Part shown: positions 1 through 13,625 of the stretch, piece by piece
How positions within the stretch are numbered: position 1 is the stretch's first letter
Layout: each line of letters begins with the position of its first letter
Assembly (NCBI GenBank): GCA_943704415.1
Contig: CALSCO010000609.1
Location: forward strand, 1 to 16,687
Direction of reading: 5' to 3'
DNA length: 16,687 nucleotides
From: Parvularia atlantis
Taxonomy: Eukaryota; Opisthokonta; Rotosphaerida
Program-made: the position numbers and the translations under genes
Notes under the pieces: generated by a model
Seen by the model: the letters and a program-made list of their open reading frames with translations, nothing else
What the model was told of the DNA's origin: nothing
Databases searched by the model: none

Positions 1-134
1 GGGGGGGATGGCGCGCGTGCGAGCGGGATTCGGGCATGACGCGTCGCTCACCAGCAACGCGCCGCGTCGCAGACCGCCGCCCCTCCAACCTCGACTCTGT
101 TGATCGCGCCAGCGCGGGCCGCATACCAGCGAAG
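1..134 (+). promoter_or_regulatory. Talin 5' leader / partial promoter
   Basis: No gene is supported here. The segment has a G-run at the window edge and two upstream ATGs. ATG 8 opens a reading frame that stops at 101-103 and could be a uORF. ATG 36 is in frame with talin and would add 33 residues, but its codons often end in A or T, unlike the talin exons, and talins start at the MSAISL position. No TATA-like element was seen. The leader is cut by the window start. Confidence 0.4.
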
Positions 135-1806
135 ATGTCGGCCATCTCGCTCAAGATCAACATTGTCAAGCTCGGCAGTGTGAAGATGATCAAGGCACGT
201 GCTGGCGCCAACCCGCGTTGCAGCTGCTGACGAAGCACGACGCGCGCACCGCCAGTTCCAGGGCGACATGACCGTGCAGGAGGTCTGCCGCGACATCCGC
301 GACAAGCTCGGCGAGGAGGGTGGTGGCTCGGACCACGGCCTGTTCTGGCCCGACCAGGGCAAGTGGCTCGAGCCCCGCCGCACGCTCGACTTCTATGACC
401 TCAAGAGCGGCGACCTGCTCGAGTACAAGAAGAAGCACCGCCCGCTGCGTGTCAAGATGATGGACGACACGGTCAAGACCATCCTCGTCGACGACAGCCT
501 CGTCGTCAACGAGCTCGTCAAGGTCGTCTGCAGCCGCATTGGTGCGCGGCGTCGCGACGTCGCTCGCTTCTGCAGTGGGCTCACGCCGCCCTCCCGCCGC
601 CGCTGCGCAGGCATCACCAACCCGGACGAGTTCTCGTTCACGACCGAGAAGCTCGAGGAGCAGAAGCGCCAGCAGCGCGCGGCCGAGCAGCAGAAGAAGA
701 AGGAGGGCGCGCCCGATAAGACGCTGGATAGTGCGTGGCCGCAGCACGCTTCGCCGCAGCGCTGACGGCGCCGCCCCCCCCCCTGCAGCCGTCTGGCTCA
801 ACCCCGACAAGTCGCTGCGTGAGCAGGGCGTTGACGAGAACGAGATGATCCTGCTCAAGAAGAAGTTCTTCTTCTCGGACCAGAACATCGACCGCAACGA
901 CCCCATCCAACTCAACCTGCTCTACGTGCAGGTATGCTGCCCACGTGCCCGCCGCCGTGCCGCCGCACTGATGCGCCCGCGACCGCAGGCCCAGGAGGCG
1001 ATCGTCAAGGGCGTGCACCCCTGCACGCTCGAGGAGGCGTGCCAGTTTGCGGCACTGCAGCTGCAGATCCAGTTTGGCAACCACGAGCCCGACAAGCACA
1101 AGCAGGGCTTTGTCGAGTGCGCCGCCGCACCCCTCCTTTGTCGTGCGTGTGCGCGCTGATCCACGTGCGTCGCCCGCAGCCTCTTCTCCCTGCTCCCGCC
1201 GGACTACGCCAAGCTCAAGACCGACGCCGAGAAGAAGATCTTCCAGGAGCACCGCAAGCTTCAGGGCATGACGGAGCTCAACGCCAAGTTCCGCTACGTC
1301 CAGCTGTGCCGCTCGCTCAAGACGTACGGTGTCACCTTCTTCGTCGTCAGGGTGCGTGCTCGCCCGCGCGAGCCTCTCCTGGCGCAGGTCTCACGCTGGC
1401 CGCCTTTTGCCGGCGTGCAGGAGAAAGTGGCCAAGAAGAACAAGATGGTCAAGATCCTGCTTGGTGTCACGCGCGACTCGGTCATGCGCCTCGACGCCGA
1501 GACCAAGGAGGTGCTCAAGGTCTGGCCGCTCACGACCCTGCGCCGTTGGGCCGCCTCACCCAAGAGGTCGGCGCACTTGCACGTATTGCTGCGATTGCTC
1601 AAACGCGACGCGCAGCTTCACGCTCGACTTTGGCGACTACTCGGAGAACTACTACTCGGTCGAGACGAACGAGGGCGACGCGATTTCGCAGCTGATCGCC
1701 GGCTACATCGACATCATCATCAAGAAGAAGAAGGACGCCGACCGCCTGCTGCAGGAGGAGGACACGGAGCTCGCGATTACCGAGGACAATGTCGACGCGT
1801 ACCAGG
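135..1806 (+). other. Talin segment: FERM head F0-F3 (exons 1-8)
   Basis: Exons are 135-194, 256-541, 611-730, 789-931, 989-1116, 1180-1351, 1421-1566 and 1616-1806. F0 and F1 are ubiquitin-like folds. The F1 loop is short and basic (KRQQ, then QQKKKEG) and about 11 residues shorter than in human talin. F2 contains FFSDQN and the LNLLYVQ helix. F3 is the PTB-like integrin-binding subdomain. By alignment from memory, K305, K309 and K311 stand at human K318, K322 and K324, and R345-W346 stand at human R358-W359. The head ends at AGYIDIIIKKKK. Integrin-tail and membrane binding are therefore plausible; the partner receptor is not in this window. Confidence 0.93.
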
Positions 1807-4800
1807 GTGCGCGCCGCGCCGCAGCCGCTCTGCTGCGCCTCGTCTGCTGACCGCCGCCCGCGCCGCGCAGCGACCGCCATCTCGGTCGTGCCCGGCAAGG
1901 CCGGCCAGTCGACGATGGTCGACGTCGCGCAGTCGGGCGTGATGCACGTGCGTGCCGTCGTGCGCGCAGACGCGGCCCGTGCCCACACGCGCCGCTCAGG
2001 GATCGGACGGCATGGCTGCAGGCCAGGCCATGCAGGGCCGCCAGAACATGCAGTACTACAACATGGGCTCGCCGATGGGCGTGCGTGCCTCCCTCGCGCG
2101 CGCGCGATCGTCGGCCGCCGGCTCACGCATGCACGCGCAAGGCCGCGGGCATGAACCAGGGCAACCGCCTCGGCGGTGCCGAGTTTGCGGGCATGAGCCA
2201 GGCCCAGCAGGTGCGTCGCTGTCCCCCTCACACTCGCTCGCATCGCTGTGCTGACGCTGCACCGTGCAGGCCCTGCTGCAGAACATCAACAACGGCTTTG
2301 CCGGTGTCAACGCCGTCCAGTCGGACCTCAACGTGGCCACGACGCTGCCCCCGCTCGGCAACGACCCCGCCTCGGTGCAGTGGCGCAAGCAGACGATGGA
2401 CATCTCGAAGCAGAACGTGTCGTCGCAAGTATGCACCGCGCGCACCGCCCGCCGCGCACGGTCGGCCCGCTCACGCATAACGCCACAGGTCGCCTCGCAC
2501 CTCGCCGCCACGGCCCAGGTCGTCAACCTGACGAACCACGACCCCAAGGACATGGACTACGCCTCGCTCAGCTCAGCCGTCTCGACCATGTCGACCAACC
2601 TGTCACAGCTCGCGTCGGGCACGAAGATGATTGCGGCGCTGATGGAGGACCCGTCCGAGGCCGAGAAGCTGCTCGAGGCCGCGCGCAAGCTCGCGTCGGC
2701 GACGCAGAAGCTGCTCACGTCGACCCAGCCCGCCGTCAGTGCGTCCACATCATGCTGCCTGTCGCACGTGCTCAGGGCTTACACTGATCCTCGCTGCCGC
2801 TGCAGTGGGCCAGGGCAACCGCCAGGATCTACTCGCCGCCGCGCAGGGCATCGGCGCGTCGGGCGCGCAGCTGCTGCGCCACATGGGCGACCCCGAGGTC
2901 TCGCTCGCTTCGCAGCAGGAGCTGATCGAGCTGGCCAAGCAGGTCGCCGTGGCAATGACGGAGGCCGTGCAGCACGCCAAGACCGTGGCTGGTGCGCTGC
3001 CTCTCGCGGTCGTTGCGCGGCGACGCTGCTGATACCCCTTCACGCGTGCGCTTGTGCAGGCGCCACGCCCGACCCCAAGAACCAGCAGGAGGTCATCACC
3101 GCGACCAAGTCGTCGGCGGCCTCGGCCGCCCAGCTTGTGACGACGACCAACGTCGTTGCGCCGTCGATCAATTCGGCCCTGTGCCAGGACCAGCTGATCG
3201 AGTCGGCCAACCAGGTCGAGAACGCCGTGGGCGCGCTCGTCAACAAGGGCAAGGTCGGCTGCAGTGACAAGCAGGTGCGTGGCCGCTGTGCTGGGCCTGT
3301 CACGGGGGGGCTGACATGCTCGCGCACGCACAGGCCGTCGGCGACCTCACCGGCGCGGCTGACAAGGTCCGCGCGGCGCTCCAGCGCCTGATCGACAAAG
3401 CGCGCCAGGGCGGCGTGGAGGACGCGGACCTCAACCAGATCGACCGGCACTCGGAGGTCGTCTTTGCGGCGACGCAGGCGCTGATCGACTCGATGGGCAA
3501 CTCTGCTGCGAGTGCGCGCACGCGACGCTCGTTTTGCTGCGCAGCTGGCCGGCTCACTCGGCCGCGTGCGCGCGTGCGCCGCAGTCGTCAACTCGGCCAA
3601 GACGCTCGCGCTCGCCTCGACGCAGCTGGTCAACGCGCTCAAGGCGCAGGCGGCCAACGAGAGCGACCCGAACGAGAAGGCGCGCCTGCTCGCAGCGGCG
3701 CGCGCGCTCGCGGACGCGACGACCAAGATGGTCAACGCGGCCAAAGACGCGGCGCGCAACCCGAGCGACCCGCAGGTGCAGGCGCGTCTGCGCGCGGCTG
3801 CCGAGGCGCTGGCGTACGCGGCGCGCACGGCCGCGGGCTCGGACAACCGCCGCAAGGCGTTCAAGAAGCTCGCGCTGGCGGCCAAGGCCAACGCGGCGTC
3901 GTCGACGCAGCTGATCGCGGCGGCCAAGGCGGCGTCGCCGTCCAACCGCAACCAGGCGTCCCAGATGCAGCTGATCAACGCGTCCAAGACCGCGGCCGAG
4001 CAGACGGGCCAGCTCGTGACGGGCGTGCGCTCGTTCAACGAGAGCCCCGACGACCCCGTGGCGCAGCTCAAGCTGATCAACGCGGCGAAGGGCATGCTCG
4101 TGCCCGGGCAGACCATGGTCGCCGCGGCCAAGGCGGCCAGCCCGACTATCGGCGACCAGGCGGCGCAAACGCAGCTGCTCAACTTCACCAAGTCGTCCAA
4201 CGACTCGCTGCGCAAGCTCAAGGACGCGATTGACGCCGCCGAGGCCGTCTCGGGCTCGCTCGAGCTCGACTCGGCGCTCGAGACCGTCTCGGCTACGCGC
4301 AACGACCTGCAGAAGGCCAAGACCGCGGCCAAGAAGGGCGAGCTCAAGCCGACGCCGGACATGACGGCCGAGGGCAGCATCCTCGAAGTCACGGCCAACA
4401 CGCGGACGATCGGCCAGTCGATGGCGCAGCTCATCTCGGCGGCGTCCCAGGGCAACGAGGGCTACACTGGCGTGGCGGCGCGCGACACGGCGCAGGCGCT
4501 GCAGAGCCTCGGCAACGCCGTGCGCGGCGTGGCGGCGACGTCGTCGGACCGCGAGCTGCAAGACCAGGCGCTTGACACGGCGACGGAGGTCATGGACCGC
4601 TCGGACAAGCTCATCCGCGTGGCCCGCGCCGCGCTCGAAAACCCGCAGGACCAGGACAACCAGAGCAAGCTCGCAACGGTCGCTACGGACGTCAACAAGG
4701 CCATGGCGCAGCTGGTCGACTGCCTGCCGGGCCAGCGCGACGTCACGCGTGTGATCGCCAACATGCAGAAGAACGTCGTGCGCATCGGTGAGCCCACGGC

Positions 4801-7800
4801 CAAGCAGCCCGGCGAGACGTTTGTGTCGGCGCAGAACAAGCTCAGCACGACCGCGGCCGCGGTCACGGTCGCGTCCAACAACCTCGTTAACGCGGCCAAG
4901 GGCACGCCGCAGCAGCTCAAGACGGCGGCCGAGCAGCTCGACGTCGCGTTCAACAACATGGTCAACGCCGGCCTGGTCCTGTCGTCGCAGTCGGGCGACC
5001 CCAAGATGCAGAACGAGATCGCGACGTACGTCAACGAGACGTTCACGGCCATCACGCGCCTGCTCCAGGCGTCCAAGGCGTTCAACGCCGACCCGAACGG
5101 TACCAACCTGAAGAACCTGCTGACGGTCGCGGCCAAGGGCGTGGCGGACTCGATCAACAAGCTGCTGTCGCTGTGCTCGGCGGCCGCGCCCGGCCAAAAG
5201 GAGGTGCGTTTCGCGTTGCTGCGTGTGCGTGCTTCCGGTGCTGACCCCACGCGCGATCGCGATGGCAGTGCACGAGCGCCCTGCAGACGCTCGACTTGGC
5301 CCTTTCCAAGCTCGACAACGTCAACGAGCCCAACATGGACAATGAGGACTCGTACCTGACGGCGGTCAAGAAGCTCGCCGAGCAGCAGCAGGTGCTCTCG
5401 AGCCTGTTCATCGCCATCCCGCATGCGGCCCGCGCGAGCGAGGTGCAGAGCATGGGCAACGGCGTGGTCAAGGTGGCCGACTCGGTGCGCACCCGCGCGT
5501 GCACACGCGCTTGTCCCTGGCCGCGCGCCCGCTGACGCCGCTGGCCGCAGGTCTTTGCCATGACCGACACGACCGCACGCGCGGTCTACCTGATCGGCGT
5601 GTCGGACGGCTCGTCGGTCGCGGCCGTGCCCGGCCTGATTGACCTCAACAAGGTCACCCAGGCGGTCAACGACATCGAGGAGTCGTGCGCCAAGCTGCAG
5701 GACCCGGCCAACAAGCAGCAGCAGGTGCTCGCGGCGGCCTCGATCATCGCCAAGAACACGTCGGCCCTGTGCACGTACTGCAAGGTTGCGTCGGGCAAGA
5801 CCAACAACCCGATGGCCAAGAACCAGTTTGTGGCCTCGGCCAAGGTGCGCCGCGCGTCCGTGCGCGCGCTCGCCCGCTGTGCTCATGCCCGTACCTGCGC
5901 ACAGACGGTCGCCACGACGACCTCGGCGCTCGTGACCAACATCAAGGCGCTCGCGACCAACACGACAGACGAGGGCGCGCGCGCGGCGTGCGCGGCGTCG
6001 TCGCAGCCGCTGGTCGACGCAATCCAGAACCTGAAGACGTTTGCGGTGCGCCTGGCCGTCGCTGAGCTGCGCTGAAAGCCAACTCACCCCTCGGCGCCGC
6101 CAGGCCTCGCCCGAGTTCTCGGCCACGTCGGCGTACGTGTCGCCGATCGCGCAAAAGTACCAGGCGCCGATCGTCAAGCAGGCGCGCGACGTGATCAACT
6201 CGACCAAGGACCTCGTCGGCACGGTCAAGACGCTCTGCGGCAACACGTCGGACGCGGACACGCTGCAGCTGTTCAACGCGCAGGCCAAGTCGATCAACGA
6301 CAACATTCGCACGCTCGTGACTGCGATCAAGAACAGCGCGCCGGGCCAGAAGGAGTGCGACGCGGCGATCGAGAAGATCTCGTCGGATGTGGCCTCGCTC
6401 GACGGCGCCCTGGTCAAGGCCGCGTCGCGCGACCTCAAGCCCGAGGCCGGGCCCGACTTTGGCGCGTACCGCGACACGCTGCTCAACAACATCCGCGCGG
6501 TGCAGTCGACGATGGAGATCGTGGCCAAGGTGCGCTGCGCGCGTGTGCGCGTTTGTGCCGCTGCTCACCGCCCGTGTGCGCAGGCCGCCAAGAACGACCC
6601 GGAACAGCTCGGCCAGGCCGTGAACCAGCTCGCGCAGAACTTCTCGCCGTTGGCGTCCAGCTCGATCGGTGCGGCGTCGCGCACGAACGACCCGGCGGCG
6701 CAGTCGCACACGCTTGACCTGGCCAAGGCCGTGGCCGAGGCGACGATTGAGATGCTCTACACGGCCAAGGCGACGGGCACCAACCCGGACGCGGCGGCGG
6801 CGCAGCAGAAGATGGACCAGGCGGTGAACAAGGTGGGTGGGGCGCTGCGCAGCCTCAACACGCACCTGGAGGGCACGTCGGACGAGACGGGCGAGATCAA
6901 TCAGGTGCGCACGGCAAACGGGTGTGTGCTTGAGCGTGCCGCTCACACGGAGCCGCGCGCTCACGCAGGTCATCAGCGACCTGTCGCGCGCGATGGAGTC
7001 GCTCACGATCGACGACGACGCGCCGACGGAGCAGAGCTACCAGGCGTACGCGGACGAGGTGACGGCGCTGGGTAAGGACCTGGCGGCGACGATGACGGAC
7101 GTGGTGGGCAAAGCGCGCGAGCCCGACGAGCTGCCTGGGCTGGCGGCGGTGGTGGGCGAGAAGTACGGCCGGCTGGTGCGGTCGGCGCGCGGCGCGGCGG
7201 CGACAGCAGGCGAGGACGAGGTCCGGCAGACGGTGCTCGAGTCGGTTCGGGCGCTAGGCGGCTCGAACGTGCGCCTGCTCGACTCGATGAAGAACACGGT
7301 GTCGAACCCGCAGGACCCGAGCAACCGCGGCCGCATCGCGACGGCGGCAAGGGACGTGTCAAGCAATGTGGCGCAGGTGCTCATGTCGGTCAAGAACGGC
7401 TCGAAGGGCCTGCTCGTGTGCCAGCAGGCGATCGAGGCGATCAACGACGTCATCGCCGACCTGGAGACGTCGATCGTGTTTGCGGCCGCGGGCCAGCTCG
7501 ACCCGACCGACCGCGGCGACAACTTCAACAACTACAAGGAGACGATCCTGAGCAGCACCAAGGACCTGACGAACGACGTCAAGTCGCTCGTGGCGGGCTC
7601 GACGGCGACGCAGGACATGCTCGCGAGCGCGGCCACGTCGGCCGTGACGACGATCGTGAGCCTAAAGGACTCGGTCAAGTCGGCCGCGGCGTCGATCACG
7701 TCGGCCGACCGCAACGGCCAGGAGCAGCTGCTCGTGGCGGCCAAGCAGGTGGCGGTCAGGCTGCAGGCGCACATCGAGTCGTCGATGCGCGCGACGACGC

Positions 7801-9195
7801 GCCAGGCGAGCGACATCAACAACCTGCGCGAGTCGGCCAAGAACATGGTGGCGGCCATCTCGGAGCTGCTGCGCGTGGTCAAGGTCGTGGGCGATGACGC
7901 GTCGCGTGCGCTGCGCGCGCTCGACTCGGCCAGCACGGCCGTGGGCGAGGCGCTCAAGACGCTTGACTCGTCCGAGGCGGCCATGGGCACGGCGCTCCCG
8001 GCCGAGGTCGTGACGTCGGCCAAGGCGGTGGCGGCGGCGGCGGCGGCGCTCGTGACGGCGTCCAACACGAACCAGGACGACGTGATCACGGCTGCGGGCA
8101 ACGCGCGCGCAACGATCGAGGACCTCGTGCGCGTGGGCAAAGCCGCGACGGAGAACGCGCCCAAGGACCTGCGGGCCAACATGCACACGGCCGTGCGGAC
8201 GACGTCGCAGGCCATGAGCAAGATGCTCGACGTGATGAAGACGCTCCAGACGGCCAACACCCCGGCCAACAAGGACCTGGTCAAGGGCGGCGCCAAGACG
8301 GTGGCCGAGGCCGTCAACAAGGTCGTCGAGGCCGCGGGCAAGCTCATCCCGTCGGGCTACGTCGACCCGAACGACCCCAACGTGATCGCCGAGCGCGAGC
8401 TGCTCGCCGCGGCGAGCTCGATTGAGGCGGCCGCGCGCAAGCTCGCCGCCCTCGCACCGCCCGAGCGCCCGCGCGAGGCCAACGAGGACCTGCCGTTCGA
8501 GGCGCAGATTCTCGAGGCGGCCAAAGCGATCGCTGCGGCCACGGCGGCGCTCGTGCGCTCGGCCACGTTTGCGCAGCGCGAGATCGTCGCGTCGGGCAAG
8601 TCGGGCCCACAGGAGGACGCAATGTACTTCAACGACGGCACGTGGAGCGACGGCCTGGTGTCGGCGGCCAAGGCCGTGGCGAGCAGTACGGGCGAGCTGT
8701 GCGAGGCGGCCAACGACTCGGTGCAGGGCAAGGCCGACCGCGAGCGCGTGATTGTGGCGGCCAAGGGCGTGTCGTCGAGCACTGCGCAGGTGCGGTGGCA
8801 CGCGTGCGCGCACGTGCACGGCTGTCTCACACGCCGCATAAACAGCTGCTGTCGGCCGCAACGGTCAAGACGGACCCCAACTCGGAGTCGGTCAACCGGT
8901 TGCGCGCAGCAGGCTCGACGGTGACGAGGGCAACGAAGAACCTAGTGACGGCGGCCGAGTCGACGATGGCGTTCGACAACACGGAGGAGATCGTCGCGGC
9001 CGAGATGAAGAAGGGCGGCATCGTGTCGAAGAAGGCCGAGATGGAGGCGCAGATGGACATCCTGCGCCTGGAGCGCCAGCTCGAGGAGTGCGTGTCGTTT
9101 GATCGCGGTGGGTGTTGGTCTGACGCGCGCGGTCGCCGCCCCCCAGTGCCCGCAAGAAGGTCGCCGTCATGCGCAAGAACCAGTACAACAAGTAG
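135..9195 (+). CDS. TLN: Talin, full length (25 exons, 2529 aa)
   Basis: Talin is a cytoskeletal adaptor that binds integrin-type receptor tails and acidic membrane through its FERM head, and F-actin and vinculin through its rod. Joining 25 exons gives 7590 nt with every junction in frame: 2529 residues, against about 2540 in human talin. The order is F0-F3 (about 1-395), linker (about 400-491), helical-bundle rod (492 to about 2300), I/LWEQ actin-binding module, and a short dimerisation helix ending QYNK. The protein is collinear with animal talin throughout; examples are VKTILVDDS, FFSDQN, RRWAASPK, GVAARDTAQAL, ADLETSIVFAAAGQL and LCEAANDSVQG. There is no C-terminal villin headpiece. ATG 135 is chosen because MSAISLKINI matches the talin N-terminus. 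An in-frame ATG at 36 exists, but the codons between look non-coding. HIP1R/Sla2 is excluded by the FERM head. Exon coordinates are given in the segment entries. Confidence 0.97.
195..255 (+). other. Talin intron 1, GC-AG type
   Basis: The donor reads AAG|GCACGT and the acceptor GCCAG|TTC, with a CTGAC branch motif in between; length 61 nt. No GT donor nearby restores the frame: the GT at 199 would shift it. Splicing at GC joins codon 20 (K) to FQGDM in phase 0, as F0 requires. Confidence 0.75.
1871..2210 (+). other. Talin segment: flexible head-rod linker (exons 9-11)
   Basis: Exons are 1871-1947, 2000-2080 and 2142-2210. They encode about 76 residues rich in Gly, Met, Gln and Ala (for example GMAAGQAMQGRQ and NMQYYNMGSPMG) with no predicted fold. 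This is the position of the protease-sensitive linker in animal talin. Exons 10 (81 nt) and 11 (69 nt) start and end in phase 0, so either could be skipped without breaking the frame. Confidence 0.85.
2270..8789 (+). other. Talin segment: rod helical bundles and I/LWEQ core (exons 12-23)
   Basis: Exons are 2270-2428, 2489-2738, 2806-2991, 3060-3274, 3334-3511, 3585-5203, 5269-5484, 5551-5844, 5905-6045, 6104-6529, 6584-6904 and 6969-8789. The segment is Ala/Ser-rich amphipathic helices throughout, repeating the AAK/SSTQLI pattern of talin bundles that carry buried vinculin-binding helices. The R1 start is ALLQNINNGF at residue 492. The R9 helix holds LYTAKATGTNP (A1782). The actin-binding module begins near residue 2304 (LLAAASSIEAAARKL), with its conserved tryptophan W2385 in GTWSDGL. 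Two exons, 1619 and 1821 nt, hold nearly half of the coding sequence. Confidence 0.95.
8846..9195 (+). other. Talin segment: C-terminal dimerisation helix (exons 24-25)
   Basis: Exons are 8846-9087 and 9147-9195, joined in phase 2 across a 59-nt intron. The last helix reads LRLERQLEDARKK and ends VMRKNQYNK, aligning with ERELEEARKK...QQQYK at the end of animal talin, the helix that forms the antiparallel dimer needed for actin binding. The stop codon is 9193-9195. Nothing resembling a villin headpiece follows. Confidence 0.92.
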
Positions 9196-12394
<3,199 letters not shown>

Positions 12395-12519
12395 GGCGGC
12401 TGTGTGTCCGACGCTTTATCGGTCAACCAGCAGCGCGACGGTAGGGTGCCATGCTATGTTTTGTGGGCGCCCGCTTGGCGTGTTTACGTTCCTGAGATCT
12501 CGTGCCGCGCCGCCGCGTG
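12395..12519 (+). promoter_or_regulatory. HSP70 3' UTR / leader of serine-rich gene
   Basis: This 125-bp spacer is less GC-rich than the exons. ATG 12450 starts a 14-codon open frame that stops at 12492-12494, a possible uORF before the ATG at 12520. No promoter motif is convincing. Confidence 0.35.
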
Positions 12520-13625
12520 ATGCCGTCGCCGCCGTCGGTGGCGTCGTCGGCGGAGAGCGACAGCGGGGCGAGCAGCGGGCTGACGGCGCGCTTCCGCCTG
12601 CTCTTCGTGCGCACGCCGTCGAACAGCACGGTCTCGTCCGTGGCCTCGGCGCCGCCGCCCGGGTCGCCCTCGCCGCCGGCCTCGCTCACGACCGGCTCGC
12701 CGCGCTCGCTCGGGCCGTCGTCGCCCGCGAGTTTCCGCGTGCGTGGCCGTGTCACCGCACCGCGCCGCTCATCCGCACGGATCCGTGTCGCCCCGCCGCA
12801 GTCGCGCATCCAGCAGCAGCACCGCGCGCGCCTCACATCGGTCCCCGTGCCGCTGCCGCGCCCGACCCATTCGCGGACCATGTCGGAGGCGCGCGCGGAT
12901 CCGCGTCGGCGCGCGCAGGTGAAGCGTGACAGCTGACACGCCGTGTCGCGTCGCAGCCCGACGGCCGCGCCAAGGGCGACTTCATCCCGCTGCGCTTCGA
13001 CTACGTCGACCCGGCCCTCGTCACGACTGACGCCGCGCCGCCCGTGGCGCCGCTGCCGACGAGCGTGCTGCGCGGCGACGTGCCGGCGCTGGCCGTGCGC
13101 TCGTCGACGCCGCTGCCGAGCCCGCAGCAGCAGCTCGACGCGGGCGATGCGGGCGGCCGCAGCAGGAGCAGCAGCCACGGCGCGGCGGAAGGGTCGCTGC
13201 GCGTGCCCGGGCGCGGCAGCGTCAAGCACGAGAGCGTCGCCAGCCGCGGATCGAGCGAGTCGCAGCGGTCCAGCGGCGGGCTGAGCGACGCGAGCCAGAC
13301 GCTGAGCAACGACAGCATCGCGTCGTCGTGGGACCAGGAGACGACTGTGCCGCTCAAGGGCCCCGCGCCGATGATCACGCCGGCCGGGTCGCCCGTCGGG
13401 TCCAAGTCGGCCGCACGCCCCGGCACGTCGTCCGTGCGCAGCAGCGGCGCCGCCAGCCCCGACGACGGCGCCAAGAAGGGCAAGAGGCGCATGACGCTCG
13501 GTGGGCTCTTTTCGCGACACCGCGCGCAGTCGGACGCGGCATCGGCCGTCGCCGCCGTCAGCGCGCGCACCGCTGCCGCCAGCGCCAAGGCGCGCCCCGG
13601 CTCGTTCATCGTCGTGGCACAATAA
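12520..13625 (+). CDS. Unrecognised serine-rich, probably disordered protein
   Basis: I do not recognise this gene and assign no function. The start is the first in-frame ATG after a stop at 12493-12495. Codons in 12520-12738 and 12957-13622 end almost always in G or C, as in the neighbouring genes, which supports this strand. An intron at 12919-12956 (GTGAAG, CTGAC, CGCAG; 38 nt) joins the two reading frames in phase 0. A 63-nt segment, 12739-12801 (GTGCGT to CCGCAG), has poorer codon texture and may also be an intron. Alternatively, one intron could span 12739-12956. Predicted length is 355, 334 or 295 aa accordingly. The protein is rich in Ser, Pro and Ala (SGLTARFRLLFVRTPSNS; FIPLRFDYVDP; then Ser clusters), with a basic patch KKGKRRMTLGGLFSRH near the C-terminus and the end FIVVAQ. 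It has no signal peptide, membrane segment or catalytic motif. It may be a phosphorylated scaffold or regulatory protein, but that is a guess. Confidence 0.62.

Noticed and set aside
36-134. N-terminal extension of talin from ATG 36
   Set aside because: The codons often end in A or T, unlike the talin exons, and known talins start at the MSAISL position.
199-255. GT donor at 199 for talin intron 1
   Set aside because: It leaves one extra base and shifts the F0 frame; only the GC donor at 195 restores it.
4462-6528. Long open frame of 688 codons on the minus strand, with others at 3040-4455 and 3554-5197
   Set aside because: They lie antisense to talin exons that match the family residue by residue. 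GC-rich codon usage leaves few stops on the opposite strand, and their Arg/Leu-rich products resemble no protein.
135-9195. HIP1R/Sla2 instead of talin, based on the I/LWEQ module
   Set aside because: The N-terminus is an F0-F3 FERM head, not an ANTH domain, and the rod is talin-length.
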